Below, piece by piece: positions 37,976 through 50,835 of a stretch of 64,000 nt of DNA. This DNA comes from Panopea generosa (Eukaryota > Mollusca > Bivalvia > Adapedonta > Hiatellidae): positions 39,856,616 to 39,920,615 of the forward strand of contig CM055901.1 in the NCBI GenBank assembly GCA_029582155.1, in the 5' to 3' direction. The translations under genes were made by a program, and so were the position numbers. How positions within the stretch are numbered: position 1 is the first letter of the stretch; the number at the start of each line of letters is the position of its first letter. The notes under the pieces are model-generated. The model was given only the letters and a program-made list of their open reading frames with translations, did no database searches and had not been told where the DNA came from.

Positions 37976-38599
37976 ATTTGTTTTACAGATGAATGATATT
38001 GGAATTTAAAGTAGTTCTGTTTCATAGCAATTACTTTTTTGTTTAGTAAAAGTGTGTTGGGTGTATTTATCCCATAGAGGGTTAATATTGTGAAATCTCT
38101 TGTGCCTCTTGTTTTATATTGTCTTGACCCAAATTGAATGGGAACCGTTATGTATTCCCTGCACCGAATACAACTATTATAGTATTACGCCTATTACCAC
38201 GCAGTTTCCAGTATATATAAGCATGATATATTGGAAAATGTTTTTAGCCAATTTTAAAAGTTTGAAAAATCCTGATAAATTCCCTTTAATATCAAACAAC
38301 AGTATAAAACTTAACTTCTATATGACCTGTCAATCAACATTAAATTATACAAACATAGAAGAAATAGTAAGCACTTTGTACAATTGAAAAAGAAAACTAT
38401 ATATTAGAGCAAGCTACATTTAACTGTTAAACAAATATATTCTATAATTACTACTCAATGCATGTAAATAAGGTGATAAACGTATTTGTACAGGAATAGA
38501 ATTTCAAGCATCCATGCATACGTAGGTAATTGAACGATCTAAAACTTCATTTTTGTGTTGAATGTGTACAATATCTTAATTTTTAGATGATCGTACTGT

Positions 38600-39120
38600 A
38601 TATTTTATTTTCTGATAACACCATTAAGTATTAATATAAGAAGGCGCTAATTTATTAGGTGCTTTGCAAACAAGCAATCCTGTGTGGTATTTGTACCTAT
38701 AATCAGATAAATGATGGAGTTTTAATTTATACAGTAAGATGTCGTGACCAACTTTTCGGTGTAGAAAAAACACTTTCAATAAGTTAACCTGAATCATTTC
38801 CCTAAAGGCAATTATCAATTAGATATGTCAGTGCAGATTGACAAGAGTGATGCTTACTCAACCCAGATTGAGCATGGTGTAATAACTAGTTTTATGAAAG
38901 AAATTGTGTAACTGATTTGCAAATTGTTTTAGTTTTGTCGGGAATGCACCTAAGTTAATACGTGTGTTTAGTACGGCTGTAATGGCAGTGATATGTTCAA
39001 CAGAAGAAAGTTTTATAATTCGAGGGCTATTCCATCTAAACATATTACCTTGTATATTCAATCTATCGATTATCAGTTTCACCTCATCTGATGTAACAAA
39101 CTTAAAACAATTTTTTCATC
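38600..39120 (-). mobile_element. Decayed CR1/Jockey-like LINE reverse transcriptase fragment
   Basis: Minus-strand reading in order: EVKLIIDRLN, then SPRIIKLSSVEHITAITAVL and GAFPTKLKQ, then HHSCQSALTYLIDNCL, then VGHDILLYKLKLHHLSDYRY. These match successive blocks of the RT domain from its start to just after motif A (the FLDL-KAFDTVDHDILL region), with frame changes. The active-site YADD block is not present. A second copy of its first part lies at 25810-26110. Confidence 0.75.
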
Positions 39121-41752
39121 TAACATGGCTTCTGACTAATTCCATGATGGTGCTTTAACTAAAACGCCTTCTCGACGGACCATCTGTCGTGGAGAAATAT
39201 ATTGTAGCACTATAACTTAATGGTAGACAGAAAGCCCTTGTTTCAATATATTATTTTAATTAAGATTAAATGACAATGTGGTGTTAAACGATTTTTAAAA
39301 TAATATTAGTCGTTAGATCATTATATATAGCCTTCTGAAGTTAAATAATATTAGTCATGACAATGTGCTAGTTAAATCATTAAAATAGCCTCCTGAAGTT
39401 ACATAAGCATTTAATCAATTATTTGGACAATGTTAATTGAACATAACATGAAACGCGTCGTTCATCCTGTGACATATTTGCATGTTTGTATATGTCTGGT
39501 TAATCAAGTCAAGCGTGTTTTAGGTATTGGTTTAATAATATTTTTGTGTATTCAACATGTTAACCTACAAAGTTGTCTCAATCAAAATGTATATATAATA
39601 TATATATAATTGTAATACTGTCACATATTTAATAGATTGATTTTGGGAGACAGATTCACAAAAGCTGTAAGCTTTCTTCTGAATCCCTTTCATAATTGTA
39701 TACACATGTGTTAACTAATATGTGATATTTTCAATGTAATTGTATACTATTTGTGAATAAAATATGTTTAAACTAATCAAAATATAGGACGAGATGTTTT
39801 TCGGGTGATACCCATACTTTTAAATCTTCGTTAACAAAACCTTAAGCCGCAATATCTGTAACCATACACTGGTGCCGGTTTTGATTTATCCATCTAGTGT
39901 TCTTAATTCTACACAACTAGGTTTATATCGAACATTCAGTTGAGATAAACAAACCACGAAAAAAAAACTAGGTCACATCGAAGGTCACTTCCAAACTTTT
40001 TAACAAATGTTGCAAATAAACAAAAACACTTACTATATTACAAGCATGTTTATTGATTGTAAGGGCGTATATATTCATATTTTCTGTCAATTATAAGCAA
40101 CTCCAAGGTAAACTATTTACCCTAATATTCTGAAAAGACGGCGGCTAACGCAACGAAATTTATGTTAATTACTGTGACGTCATGCCCTTTCTTATATAAA
40201 TTTTCTCCCTGGAAATTCCGATTTTGACAGTGTGGCCTGGCCTTAAAACAATGGAAAAATAACATATTTAAATAAGACTACCTGTGATAATTAGATATAC
40301 TGCAACTGAGGAATTATATATATCTGAACAACACTTCCTGTCATATACAGGAGGCAAACACAAATTTACGCTTCACCTACCTCTATATATCATTACTACA
40401 TAAACTGTCTAGGTTAATTTTGAAAACAGTAATATAGTGTGATATGAGTGTATACTGATGACGCCATATTCGAAGAAATATGAATAATGATAATTCCTTA
40501 TAGATACCAATACTATAAATTAATAACGCTCTATGAAAAATAGATAAAAATACCATAGATAAACGATCTGTTTTGTCTGACATATATTTGCTTACTTTTC
40601 ACTTGAATTAATCAGATCTGAATTGGAAGGCCAGAGATTTGGATAACGTATGATTCATAATTACATAGCCTGTTTATAAGACGCTGTCATAAGGCGAGTG
40701 AAGTATGTATTATGGAGTGATTTTTATGAAAATATATTTTGCAACTTTTTAGTTTATATATAAATATTTTATTACATTTTATCTTCAAATCCAACATGTC
40801 AGTTTTTGTTAAACCTGCTCAATGCCAAGTTCTTAATATCTTCATTAATACTGTAAAAACTTATTAGCTTAAACTGATTATTAACCAAGTATTATGTGAA
40901 AATATTTCAAACTTTCGTTTTATGTATATACTGTTGAAGCCTAATTGATTATAGCAATTGAAGGTATGAAAACGTTTTAATATTGGGGTACATGACATTT
41001 TTACCATGTATTGTCTCGTATATCTTGTTTGCATTTATGTTTTCTTTTGATGATTAAGTATCTAAACCATGCCATAGTCATGTATGTGCAAACAAGCAAT
41101 TTTAGTATTTGAGGAAGTAGTTAATAGATGATGAATAAAGAACAACTTTTTAGGACATAGTTACTGTCTGGATAGTTTACCAGACAGATTGGAAAGTCGT
41201 CAGTACTTTGCGAAATTTAATTCAACTTTGTGAACTTAATATATATTTGGATATTATATGATATTTGGTCAGTGTTTTTATCTAAGTTTATTCGTAAAAA
41301 GTCTATGTTATGGACACCGCTTTTATAGTGTGATTTTAGTGAATGGTATAACAACTTAGATACACTACTGTGATTTTGATTATATCTATATCTTTGGAAC
41401 TGTTTTTCTATAAACTTTGTGACTTTAAATTATAATAAAACATAGAAATTGACAAGTGTCGTCGTATTTGCTGTCTGTGATTTTCAACTTAATGAATTTA
41501 TTTAGTATATTCAACTTCATCAACGCCTTGCAAAATGTACTCATTCATCAATAAACAACGCTCGACGCATAGGCACGTCAGCTCACGCACGTTACGTTGA
41601 CGACGATCTGTACACCGTTCATAATCGTAACGTAATATATGTTTACCCGACCCAAAAAAGATACACACATATATTTGGTTGTATATATTTATTCAACAAT
41701 TTGTCGGTGTTTATTTTAAAGTATGTTCACTATTATGTATTTCATATTGCAG
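39121..41752. other. AT-rich end of GAREM intron 2
   Basis: No gene recognised. A segment near 39640-39780 ends in GAATAAAATATGTTTAAAC and could be the 3' tail of an old retroposon. Repeated phrases (TTAGTC-T-A-ATCATTA-ATAGCC-CCTGAAGTTA) at 39306-39346 and 39352-39402 mark a small two-copy tandem. The intron ends in CATATTGCAG at 41752. Confidence 0.4.
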
Positions 41753-43648
41753 GTTGGTTTGCAATATTACAACGCTTGACAGTTTGTTCAACTGCTGACG
41801 ACACAGTTCCACATTTCACGAGCGTGGAGGAACTCGCTGGCTCAAACACTGATAAGTTCCTCGTTGGCGGTACTAACAAATTGAATGGTCTCCAAATTCT
41901 GGATCGGACAGAGGGTCAGTTAAAACATCAGCAGCGATGTTTCTTCCCAGGAGATATATTAACGAAAGAAAAGATATTCAACGGAGAAACTAAAAAGAGA
42001 TCAAGGCTATTCAGAAAGTCGAAATATATTACTGAAAAGTTTCTCATGTGCCGGGATGAATATGAACGTGAGATACTACTTCCATTCGAGCAAGCTGGAA
42101 TATTTTATCAGATTTCACATAGAAGTGGTAAGGCGAACAAGAATGTTTTACAAATGAGCGATATTGTAGCACGAAAGTTGACGCCGCGGATAATAAAGCT
42201 TGTCTTTGGGAGATTCCCTGTCACACCATGCTCTTTTACCGGACTTATGAAAGCAGAATCTTCCAGAATAGAAACTTCAGTGATTGCATCCACTCTTGTA
42301 AACACTAAAAATATTCTTCTTGAACTACCCGTTTCAACTAATATTCTTTTTCGGATAGCAATTACCAACGATGAGTTGAGAATGAACAAGTGTTTTAGGG
42401 GCGTTATGAGCATGTGTGCCGAAAAAGCTAGCACGTATATGAAGAACATAAAAGTGTGCTTAAGTTTAACTCGAGACTACGCAGAATTAAACGTTAACTC
42501 TTCTTCAATGAACACTTCAGATTACATGGAAAATTGTTCTCCAAAACAAATACGTTGTAACCATGACTATGAAAATTCCCTAGAAAAAAGAACTGCCAGC
42601 AGTGACTATAAAAAGGTATATAACAGCACACAAGATTGTCAGCAATACGACAATATGCAATGCATGAAAGATTTTCAAAGTGCGCCTCTGAGACAAACTT
42701 CAGTTCCAAATATCCGCTACTCTGAGGATCTCTCTGCCAGTGTAAATATGAGACAAGGCAGAACTGTGTCTTCAGGACGTTTGAGTTTTTGTTTCGGTAA
42801 CACCTACTTAACTGTTCCTGTGTTCGAGTCCTATTCTCAAGTGAAAAGAAATTCCGGAAATAACAACACAAATCCTGTTGAAACTTACACAACAAGACGT
42901 GGCTCACGGATATCGTTCAATGGCACCTTTTTTGAAGAAGAGGAAGACGTGCGGAAAGAAGACAAAAATTACAGAGTTGACATACCACCGCCTTTACCGT
43001 GCACAAATATTGGTACATACGTGAATTTCAATCCATCATCACATCCAGTTGAATGTTTCACCGATTCTAATTATAAATCATCTGTAAGAAGACTGAGTAC
43101 TCAACCACCGAAAATTGCTCCACCTCCACTTCCTATTGTGTCTGCAAATGTAAGTGGTATGTGTTTGGGATCCATGTCGCCGGTCAAAAAGGACTTGAAT
43201 CCAAATGCTGAATATTCACTTGAGTATGATGTTCCGAAAACTGACCCAAACCCTTCATCTTTATGCATTTTAAATGGTTTGGCAAAGCCAAAATCACACT
43301 GTTTAACTAAATCTAAAAAAATATGCATGCGTCGTCCGTCGACCTTCACATTTTCAGAAGGATGTTTACCATTAATGAATACGTACCCTTCAACAAATGC
43401 TCAAACTATCCAGGAAGTCAAAGAGTTTCAATTTTCGGATGACAGTCCAGTCTATGAAAACATCAATGCACTAATGGTTGTTGCAAAACTAGAAAATACT
43501 GAATACGAATCGAAATATCCAACAAAAAATTGTGAAACAAACAAAGGTTTGCCAAATTCTATGTCTGATCATAAGAGTAAGACAAATCATAAATCTAGTG
43601 TTCGGTGTGAGTCAGATAGGTCAGTCACTTCTCCTGAAGAAGAAGAAG

Positions 43649-43680
<32 letters not shown>

Positions 43681-44598
43681 GAAGAAGAAGAAGAAAAAGA
43701 AGAAAAAGAAGAAGAAGAATGTACATATAAAGACAAATATGTAGAAGATTTAGATGAAGAAGGAGAAAGTGGTGGTGGTGATTATGAAAATGTGATTGAA
43801 AAAATACCAACTATTAAAAATGAGGCAGAGACAAAATATGTCGTTAAGTCAAAAACAGAAAGTAATGAAATGACTGCACATGCTAAAGAAACGACTACCG
43901 AATCTGAAAAACCAATTCGTTATATTGAAAATGTTGTCACAGTTAAACAATATGCTAGAAGTGGAGGTTTGCTTACAAAACCTTCAAATGGCAGCGAAGA
44001 GCTTTCGGAAGATGAGTTAAGTGATGTGACAATAGAGTACGAAAATATTCCCCCTAAAAAAGCAGATGGTAATAAGGCAAAACAAAAGGACGTGAACAAC
44101 AAATATAGTAATAAGGAAACAAAGAAAGAGATGAACAAAAGTGCTTGTCTTCCAATCACAAACACAACTGATGCAAACAACAGTTGGAAAACAGGACAAT
44201 GTTTTGACAAAAATACAATTGAACAAAAATTTGCATCCAAAGGTTATGATCTCCTAACTTCTATTCCATGTAGGAGTACTATCGGCCATTTGCAAAAAAC
44301 AGACAGTCCTGCATATGTGAAGAATATGTTTTGCGGTGCCAGTCGAAACATTTCTAACATCGAAGAGGACATACTTTCTTTTTCCGTAGATGCAATTTCA
44401 GAAAAATTAAAAAAGATTGGAATTAAAAGTACGTCTATAAATCAAATCAAAACATTAGGTGTTAATGGAGCAGTATTTTCAGAAATTTTGAATGGTGAGA
44501 AAACAATTAGAGAATGTCTCAAAGGAGTAAATCTAGTGGACCAGCAAAAAATATCAATGTTTATAAGAGGCTGGAGACCAACAGATGAAAGTAAATGA
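41753..44598 (+). CDS. GAREM: GAREM-like protein, coding exon 3 (residues 100-1047, CABIT end to SAM domain)
   Basis: The large last exon, read after the acceptor CATATTGCAG. With exons 1 and 2 it encodes 1047 residues (human GAREM1 is about 876). GAREM is a cytoplasmic adaptor of the EGF-receptor/ERK pathway that binds GRB2 and SHP2. Residues up to about 340 complete the CABIT domain (SVEEL, LPFEQAGIFY and KLVFGRFPVT blocks). The long middle is disordered. It has proline motifs PPPLP at 511-515 and 556-560, and RRGS, RRLS and RRPS basophilic sites. Four Y-E-N motifs (Y372, Y667, Y777, Y862) fit the GRB2 SH2 pattern. A poly-Glu tract covers 728-755. Residues about 968-1042 are the SAM domain, ending in ISMFIRGWRP, the same ending as human IMQFINGWRP. 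Orthology to GAREM1 versus GAREM2 is not resolved. The frame also reads upstream into the intron from a TTG, which is not the start. Confidence 0.92.
43636..43719 (+). repeat. In-frame GAA microsatellite encoding poly-Glu
   Basis: Twenty-eight codons: 14 GAA, one GTA, 5 GAA, AAA, 2 GAA, AAA, 4 GAA (E14-V-E5-K-E2-K-E4), residues 728-755 of the GAREM-like protein. All glutamates use GAA, so the DNA itself is a slippage-prone pure trinucleotide run of 14 repeats. The reverse strand reads as poly-Leu/Phe, which is a shadow. Confidence 0.97.
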
Positions 44599-44625
44599 TA
44601 TCATTACATAACAACATTATAAACA

Positions 44626-44716
44626 GTTGGTGTAAGTTTGATGTACTTATTACATAACTATATCATACAGATTTGGTGTCGGCTTGATGTACTTATTATA
44701 TAACTATATCATATAC
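44626..44716. repeat. Two-copy 46-bp repeat in the GAREM 3' UTR region
   Basis: TTGGTGT--G-TTGATGTACTTATTA-ATAACTATATCATA occurs at 44627 and again 46 bp later, starting 28 bp after the stop codon. Confidence 0.8.
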
Positions 44717-47204
44717 ACTTCAGTTATAGGTAAGAATAGTCAATGCTGATTGGTATCATTATCTTCCTTCTTCATACATGTACATGACGGCTATATAAGA
44801 GTGGATTCGATTATGTTCTGTCAAGTAAAATATGGCCTCCATAACTTAAAAACAAGTGACATCAGTTCTATGTCATATATTAAATAATAACTGCTTTGTG
44901 GTATTTCTAGCAATAGTATAAAGGCTATTTTAATAGCCGATTAATGATTCCGGTGTATTTCAAAATGGTCTGACAATTCGTTTGACCACCTACTGGCCAA
45001 CTGCACCATGAACGAACTATTTCTGTATACGTTTTCACCAGTTGCTTTATACTCTCGTAGTAATTTATTTTTGTTGATGGTTGAGGCCGAGGATAGCTCA
45101 CATGCATAACTTCAAGAAGTAAACTTCTGATGCTGGAAGTTGCTGCCGCTGATGGAATGAATGAATGGTGTTTTACGGCACATCGACACATACATAGTTC
45201 ATTTTGTGCGCGTAATGATGACAATAAGAAATTATGTAAATATGGTTAAAATTTAGTAAAACTATTTACAAGTAAATGATGGAGAAATCGTTGAAGTGTA
45301 TATTAATAAATGATTTCATATAATGATAGTACTAGAAAGAATTAACCCGTCAACGGGTATTTAACTAAAATGATTAAAGAGTTTAACTTAATACATCAAC
45401 TTTATCAAAAAGCTTTTTCATACTATCGACCTTTTAGTGCTTTTCTCGGATTGGAGCAAATTCAATAAAGTACGTGCTTAACGAACAGGGTTTACACTCT
45501 GGGACAGGTTTACGTTTTAAAAGATATGAATGGGTACATCGGGTATGCCCTATTCTGCACCGAGCTAAAACAACCTATTTTTTACGAAAGTTCCTATTGC
45601 TAAGATGCAAAATTTTGATTTATTACAAATTAATGTAATTTATTATGTATGACAAGATATGAGGATTGCCATGAACTAAATATATTCATTTATATTAGAT
45701 TTAAAATTTGTATAAGGAAATTTAAAATTAGAAGTATTGAAGCTTAAGGCCGTCTTCGCAGCCTTATCAGCTTTATCGTTTCAACGAATTCATGTCCGGT
45801 GATGGAATGTTTATCAATTTACACTTCCTTGTTATTAATGAATAACATGTTTTAGTGTTATGTTATAACCTACAGATGCAGAAATTATATAAAACGCATA
45901 TCAAATGCAAAGGAAACAACTATCGTAAAACACCGTCGATTCTTATTTTGAGAACTATTTTACCGGTTGCTCAATAAAGAATACATCCGTTGCAATTTGT
46001 ATCCTTTCGTGCTAATATCAGTTTGTTTAAAATTTAAAATAAAATCTTCTTTTTTCTTACTATTCATAAACAAAATGCTTGGTTTTCTAAGATTTATTTA
46101 GCTTTTAACGATGAAATAAAGTGGCTTATTTTTTCCAAAACAATTTTGCATAACAAAATTTAATGCAAATGTTATTAACTTACAAATACATAATCGTAAT
46201 ATTATGACATCTAATACATTTGTTTAGTCTGTGTTTTACTTGTACATTGTCAAATGTTCCTTTTGTACTTTACATGGTTGATAATGTATTTGCTATTGTA
46301 TTATTTTTACTCTTATGGAGATGTGCTGAGATAGTTACTTTTTAAGTTAAATATATTTTATTTTATCGCTTCTTGAGCAATATATTTTCGTAATACATTT
46401 AAACAAAGTTGGCACTATTTCGTCCTCTTTTTATCTTTTGAAATACCTTGAATTTATAAAATCTATCACATTTTGGTAATGAAAGATATCTGGTCTATTG
46501 AGTTCGTACTTAATGTCACATCATGTTTTGTTAAACTAAATTTTCATGATTATGTCAAGCAATGTAACTATCTTAACTCATAACCGTACTTGTTAACATA
46601 GAATACTTTAATACAGTTATAATGCCAAGTTTAACATTCAGGAGTATACGTTTAAATAATATGTTATATATTAATAGTAACATTGTTACTGCAATCGGTC
46701 TAAATGTGATACTTTATATATATAGATAATAAATTATATTATTATAAATATAGATATTTTTTATGGTTTTGGTAGGATGTGTGAACTTATAAATATGTTC
46801 AATGTATAATAGTTTAACTTGATTATAAACCTTTAGCAACATTTTCACATCTGTGCTTGTATAATATATAATTACATCAATACATAAAACTAATTTTTAA
46901 TATTTGTGAAATACAATGTATGTTATTTTATGTATTTAATACATTTTTTTAAGAATATTATATAATTATATATTGTCAGTGTCTTTTTTAATTGCGTTAT
47001 ATGGACCCCAGTGGAAAAATGTTCTCTGAAATTACTGGTCTTTCCTCGCATTTCATGTCACTTAAAGATTCCCTTAATTTCATTTTTTCCTGAATATTTC
47101 AACCTATGAACTATTAATAATAAGTATTCAAGTAAAATAAGGTACTTAATATTTAACTGATTAATACTGTGATAAAGTATGAAATTTTTGTGATTCCGCC
47201 TGTC
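44717..47204. other. AT-rich 3' flank of GAREM
   Basis: No further gene seen. Possible poly(A) signals AATAAA lie near 45464 and 45974; the true mRNA end cannot be chosen. A patch at about 45150-45230 (GAATGAATGAATGGTGTTTTAC, then GGCACATCGACACA) resembles a dispersed molluscan repeat. A minus-strand frame of 99 codons across it is not a credible gene. Confidence 0.35.
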
Positions 47205-47356
47205 AATAAAACATGAATATTAACCGTTATATCAGCAACAACAATTCACATCAAAATACATTCAAATGAGTTAAAACCCATTTCAAATAACTTATTTGAA
47301 TGCGTTCTGATGTGATTTGTTGTTGCTGATATGACGGTTAATACTGATGTTTTATT
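47205..47356. mobile_element. 152-bp hairpin, MITE-like
   Basis: Two arms of about 67 bp are inverted copies (AATAAAACATGAATATTAAC on the left, GTTAATACTGATGTTTTATT on the right, continuing through TCAGCAACAACAA and TTGTTGTTGCTGA) around a loop of roughly 17 bp near 47272-47288. No ORF. The shape is that of a short miniature inverted-repeat element; no target duplication is certain. Confidence 0.8.
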
Positions 47357-47399
47357 AAAAAAAGATTCAAATTCAAGGTAAACTTATTATTATTAGAGG

Positions 47400-47720
47400 A
47401 CGAACTGGGAAGCAAATGGTAAGCCTGATTATTTAGATCTATGTGTCCTATATAAAATTGTGGATTGAATGCCCCTGGGTCTCAGCATTTGGCCCTGTGG
47501 GTGGAGCCTACGTTACTAAATCGAAATTAGAGAAAATGACAAAAGACTATGCTTGGTTATAATGTCTACAAAGATCTTTACCAAAATTATCAAATTCCTT
47601 GGTCTTCTGTTGATGCCCAGAGTGGAATAGCCCGACACGCGTTATACGCCACTCAGGTGACGTTAGTGCCCATGGGCCTCTTGTTTGAATATCCAGGCCT
47701 TCTGACGACTCTTTAGGATA
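47400..47720 (-). repeat. Dispersed molluscan repeat
   Basis: On the minus strand it begins ATTCAAACAAGAGGCCCATG and GGCACTAACGTCACCTGAGT, a head found on an abundant dispersed repeat of bivalves, and continues through CCACAGGGCCAAATGC and CAGGGGCATTC. A minus-strand open frame of 66 codons across it is a by-product. Confidence 0.55.
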
Positions 47721-50067
47721 GTAGTGTATACAGAGAATGTAGCTCATTTCATATGCACCGCTTAACTATTTCCTAATCGTTTCAAACTACTGTACGAAAA
47801 ATAAACTGATAACGTCCACACCAGTACTATCTCCCTTGAGTACTCCGGACCTACAAATGAAGGAGGTAGAAATAAAACTTTAATTGTCTTTTTTTTCCTT
47901 TATGAGTGGTTTGTTTTGTGCAGGGATTATTGTGTTAAATAGTATTTAAGAAATCACCACTGAAAATTTGATGCTGATACCAGATTTCTGGACAATTCTG
48001 TGCCATTTCAGAATTCTTGGTTCGAACCGCATCGTGTGCGAATAGTTGACTTATTATTACTCTGGAAATTGATAGGTTTCACAAAAGCATTGAATTGACT
48101 TGGTCAAGGTATGATTTTTTTCCTTTATAATTGCATATCTTGAAACAGTAAAGAGTTTGAGCTCAATTTTTTTCACTGTGTTTTAGACATACGTGTTACA
48201 ATGGAACCCTATGGGAAATGTAACAGTGGTGTGAGACGTCTGGCCTTTATTTTTTTTATATTTGATGTCCGCACAAGAATGCTGTATGATGGAGCGTTGG
48301 AAAGGGGAAATTCTGGTATTTTCATATTAATTAGCGATGGCACGGCAAAGATGAAAACGGTCATATTCTGGCCCCATTTTATACCACTGTTTTGCATGAA
48401 ATTTATTCTCAATACCATGATCTCGACCTAACGTTCTATTCCAAAACGTTAGTAATCAGCAGAGACAGGTTCACTTAAGTGCCTAATAACTCTATGTAAT
48501 TCCGATTTGAACTGATCTCAGGCAAGGCACTCGTTTTTCATTTTGTGGGGGCCGTCATTCCAAACGGCAAATAATATATTTATTCCCCAATCCAAAGCAA
48601 CAAAATTCCCGATAACAAAATTCACAGAAACCAACGAAAAAATTTATACATTATATACAATGGAAATGTTTTGTAAACCAAACTTTTAGTCTACGTCTGA
48701 ACCGGATGTAGCGTACCATATGCATTGGCGTTTATAACCTCAGCACCGTTATTTGTAATTATGCTGAGATTGAAATTTCTCAAATAAACTATGATTCAAT
48801 GCAACTTGGTTTTTTTTTTGTAATTGTTTGGTATGTATCGTAAATTATTCTTACAATGCTCAAATATTTCAAATTTTGCATTACTAAAGTCGTTGAAGGA
48901 CACTGATTTACGCAATGCCGTCGGTATTCGCGATTTAGAATCTTTACAAATAATATAGTTGCTAAGGCAACGCTAAGTTTGTATAGGCGGGGCAAATTTC
49001 ATATCATTGTATCTTGTTAACAACTTGCAACTACCCATCCTTATATTTCCCATATAAATCATCGCAAAGAGCTATAAATTGGTGTACGTATATTAATAAC
49101 AACGATGCATATGCTTTGTACGGGTTCTACCCAGGAAGATTTCGAGCGTGATTTGTCAAATTGTAAGAACTTGTTTCACAATCGAAGTAAAATAAATAAG
49201 TTTAAAACAATAATAACGACGAAGAACGTATTAAGCTATTGAAACGTTTGACTGTTATCAAAACCTTTTATTACCAGTCTTAATTTATTTAATCATCTCG
49301 CTTTTCAACTGCAAGTGATTCTGTTATAAGAAATATATATATGACAGGCTCTGTGCATTTTTATGGAAAAGGCCAGCTAACATCAAGAGTAGTGTTGTAA
49401 TCAAACAGTATAATAAAGGTTGTTTAAAAATGATACATCTTAAAGCTTTTATATAGGTTTAAAGCAACTTGGATAAGAATGCTCACTTTTAAAAGTGGAT
49501 ATTGGCAAAACACAATCAAATATATAATGAATTTAAAAGACATTAAAAATATATTCCGATACAATTTATAAAATTGTACTGAAAGCATGCATAAATATCA
49601 TTGATCATGATAGTCCAAAAACAGCATTTATGTCAAATCTGCAGTTTTATAACCATAACATTTTAATTAGTGGGCAAGGAATATTTTTTAAACAATGATG
49701 TAACAAATGTCTCTTCTATTAATGGTATATTATTACTGCCTGTTAACAGCCTGTGTTTTAATTTCGTAAGCACAATTTAATAACAGAATGATGAACGAGA
49801 GTAAGTCTAGAGTTACATTGCTATTTATATAAACTTACATTGTTAAGTGTTCAAATGGATGACCCAGCCCGACCTATAACACACTTATTCACGGGGTGAA
49901 TAGATGGGTTACCAAATGATTTATGATTTATAAATTGGGGTAATTTTTCATATTTAAGTTTGGTTGGTCCAATGTAATAACTTTCAGCAATTATAAAGAA
50001 ACTCATAGGCTGCTATGCATTTAAACGGAATCTTCTAAAAATGATTAGATACATATTACTCATATCA
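47721..50067. other. AT-rich DNA, unassigned
   Basis: Nothing certain. Open frames of 69-76 codons on both strands at 48201-48431 show no recognisable family and lie in a segment of slightly more balanced composition. Possibly decayed repeat. Confidence 0.3.
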
Positions 50068-50131
50068 CACACTTAACATACACTTGACATACACTTGACA
50101 TACACTTAACATACACTTAACATACACTTGA
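50068..50131. repeat. 12-bp tandem repeat, about 5 copies
   Basis: Units ACACTTAACAT and ACACTTGACAT alternate head to tail with a period of about 12. Confidence 0.9.
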
Positions 50132-50430
50132 CTTCCCGAAAAAAGACAAAACAAGATTTCTCTGTTTTATCATGCCAAAAGTTGAAAGAAAAATATAGAA
50201 CATTTTTTTGTCAAAACATGGACATATTTGTGGCTTAAGTCGTTCAATGCGTATCCATATCCATCAGCATGTGTTGTTAAAAAAACATACAACGTCAATT
50301 AAAGATATAAAAATCGTATACATGGAAATCTGGTAGCTTCCTAGCCAACATCCTTGAGCCATACCGACATAATAATCTTTATAAAGCAGACACGAAACCT
50401 TTCATTGTTTGGGGTTTGGAATAGTACACA

Positions 50431-50735
50431 ACTGTCCAAATGACAGTAGTTTGTCCAAATGACACTAGTTTGTCCAAATGACAGTAGTTTTTCCAAATGA
50501 CACTAGTTTGTCCAAATGACACTAGTTTGTCCTTATGACAGTAGTTTGTCCAAATCACACTATGTCCAAATGACACTAGTTTGTCCATATGACAGTAGTT
50601 TGTCCAAATGACACTAGTTTGTCCAATCCAAATGACACTAGTTTGTCCAAATTACACTAGTTTGTTCAATCCAAATGACACTAGTTTGCCCACTAGTTTG
50701 TCCAAATGACACCAGTTTGTCCAAATGACAGTAGT
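50431..50735. repeat. 19-bp tandem repeat, about 15 copies
   Basis: The unit TTTGTCCAAATGACACTAG repeats, with ACAGTAG and shortened variants. The minus-strand frame (KDKLVSFGQTSVIW-type) is a repeat translation. Confidence 0.93.
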
Positions 50736-50835
50736 AGTTATATCATGTTAATAATATGTTAAATAGGAAGACTGCATTAGGCAATAACTTTTCTTGACCC
50801 GGTTTTGTAAGTTATACATAGTATAGGTATATAAA

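Noticed and set aside
41701-41752. Start of the exon 3 frame at a TTG upstream of the acceptor
   Set aside because: The stretch is intron: it ends in CATATTGCAG, and joining at 41753 restores the conserved GAREM reading with exon 2.
42108-44240. Minus-strand frames of 60-137 codons opposite exon 3
   Set aside because: Shadows of the GAREM coding strand, including a poly-Leu frame opposite the GAA tract.
44925-45224. A 99-codon minus-strand frame downstream of GAREM
   Set aside because: No recognisable domain, and it overlaps a dispersed-repeat-like patch.
48201-48431. A short gene with frames of 76 and 69 codons on opposite strands
   Set aside because: No family signature, both strands open, and no splice or poly(A) context that decides for either.
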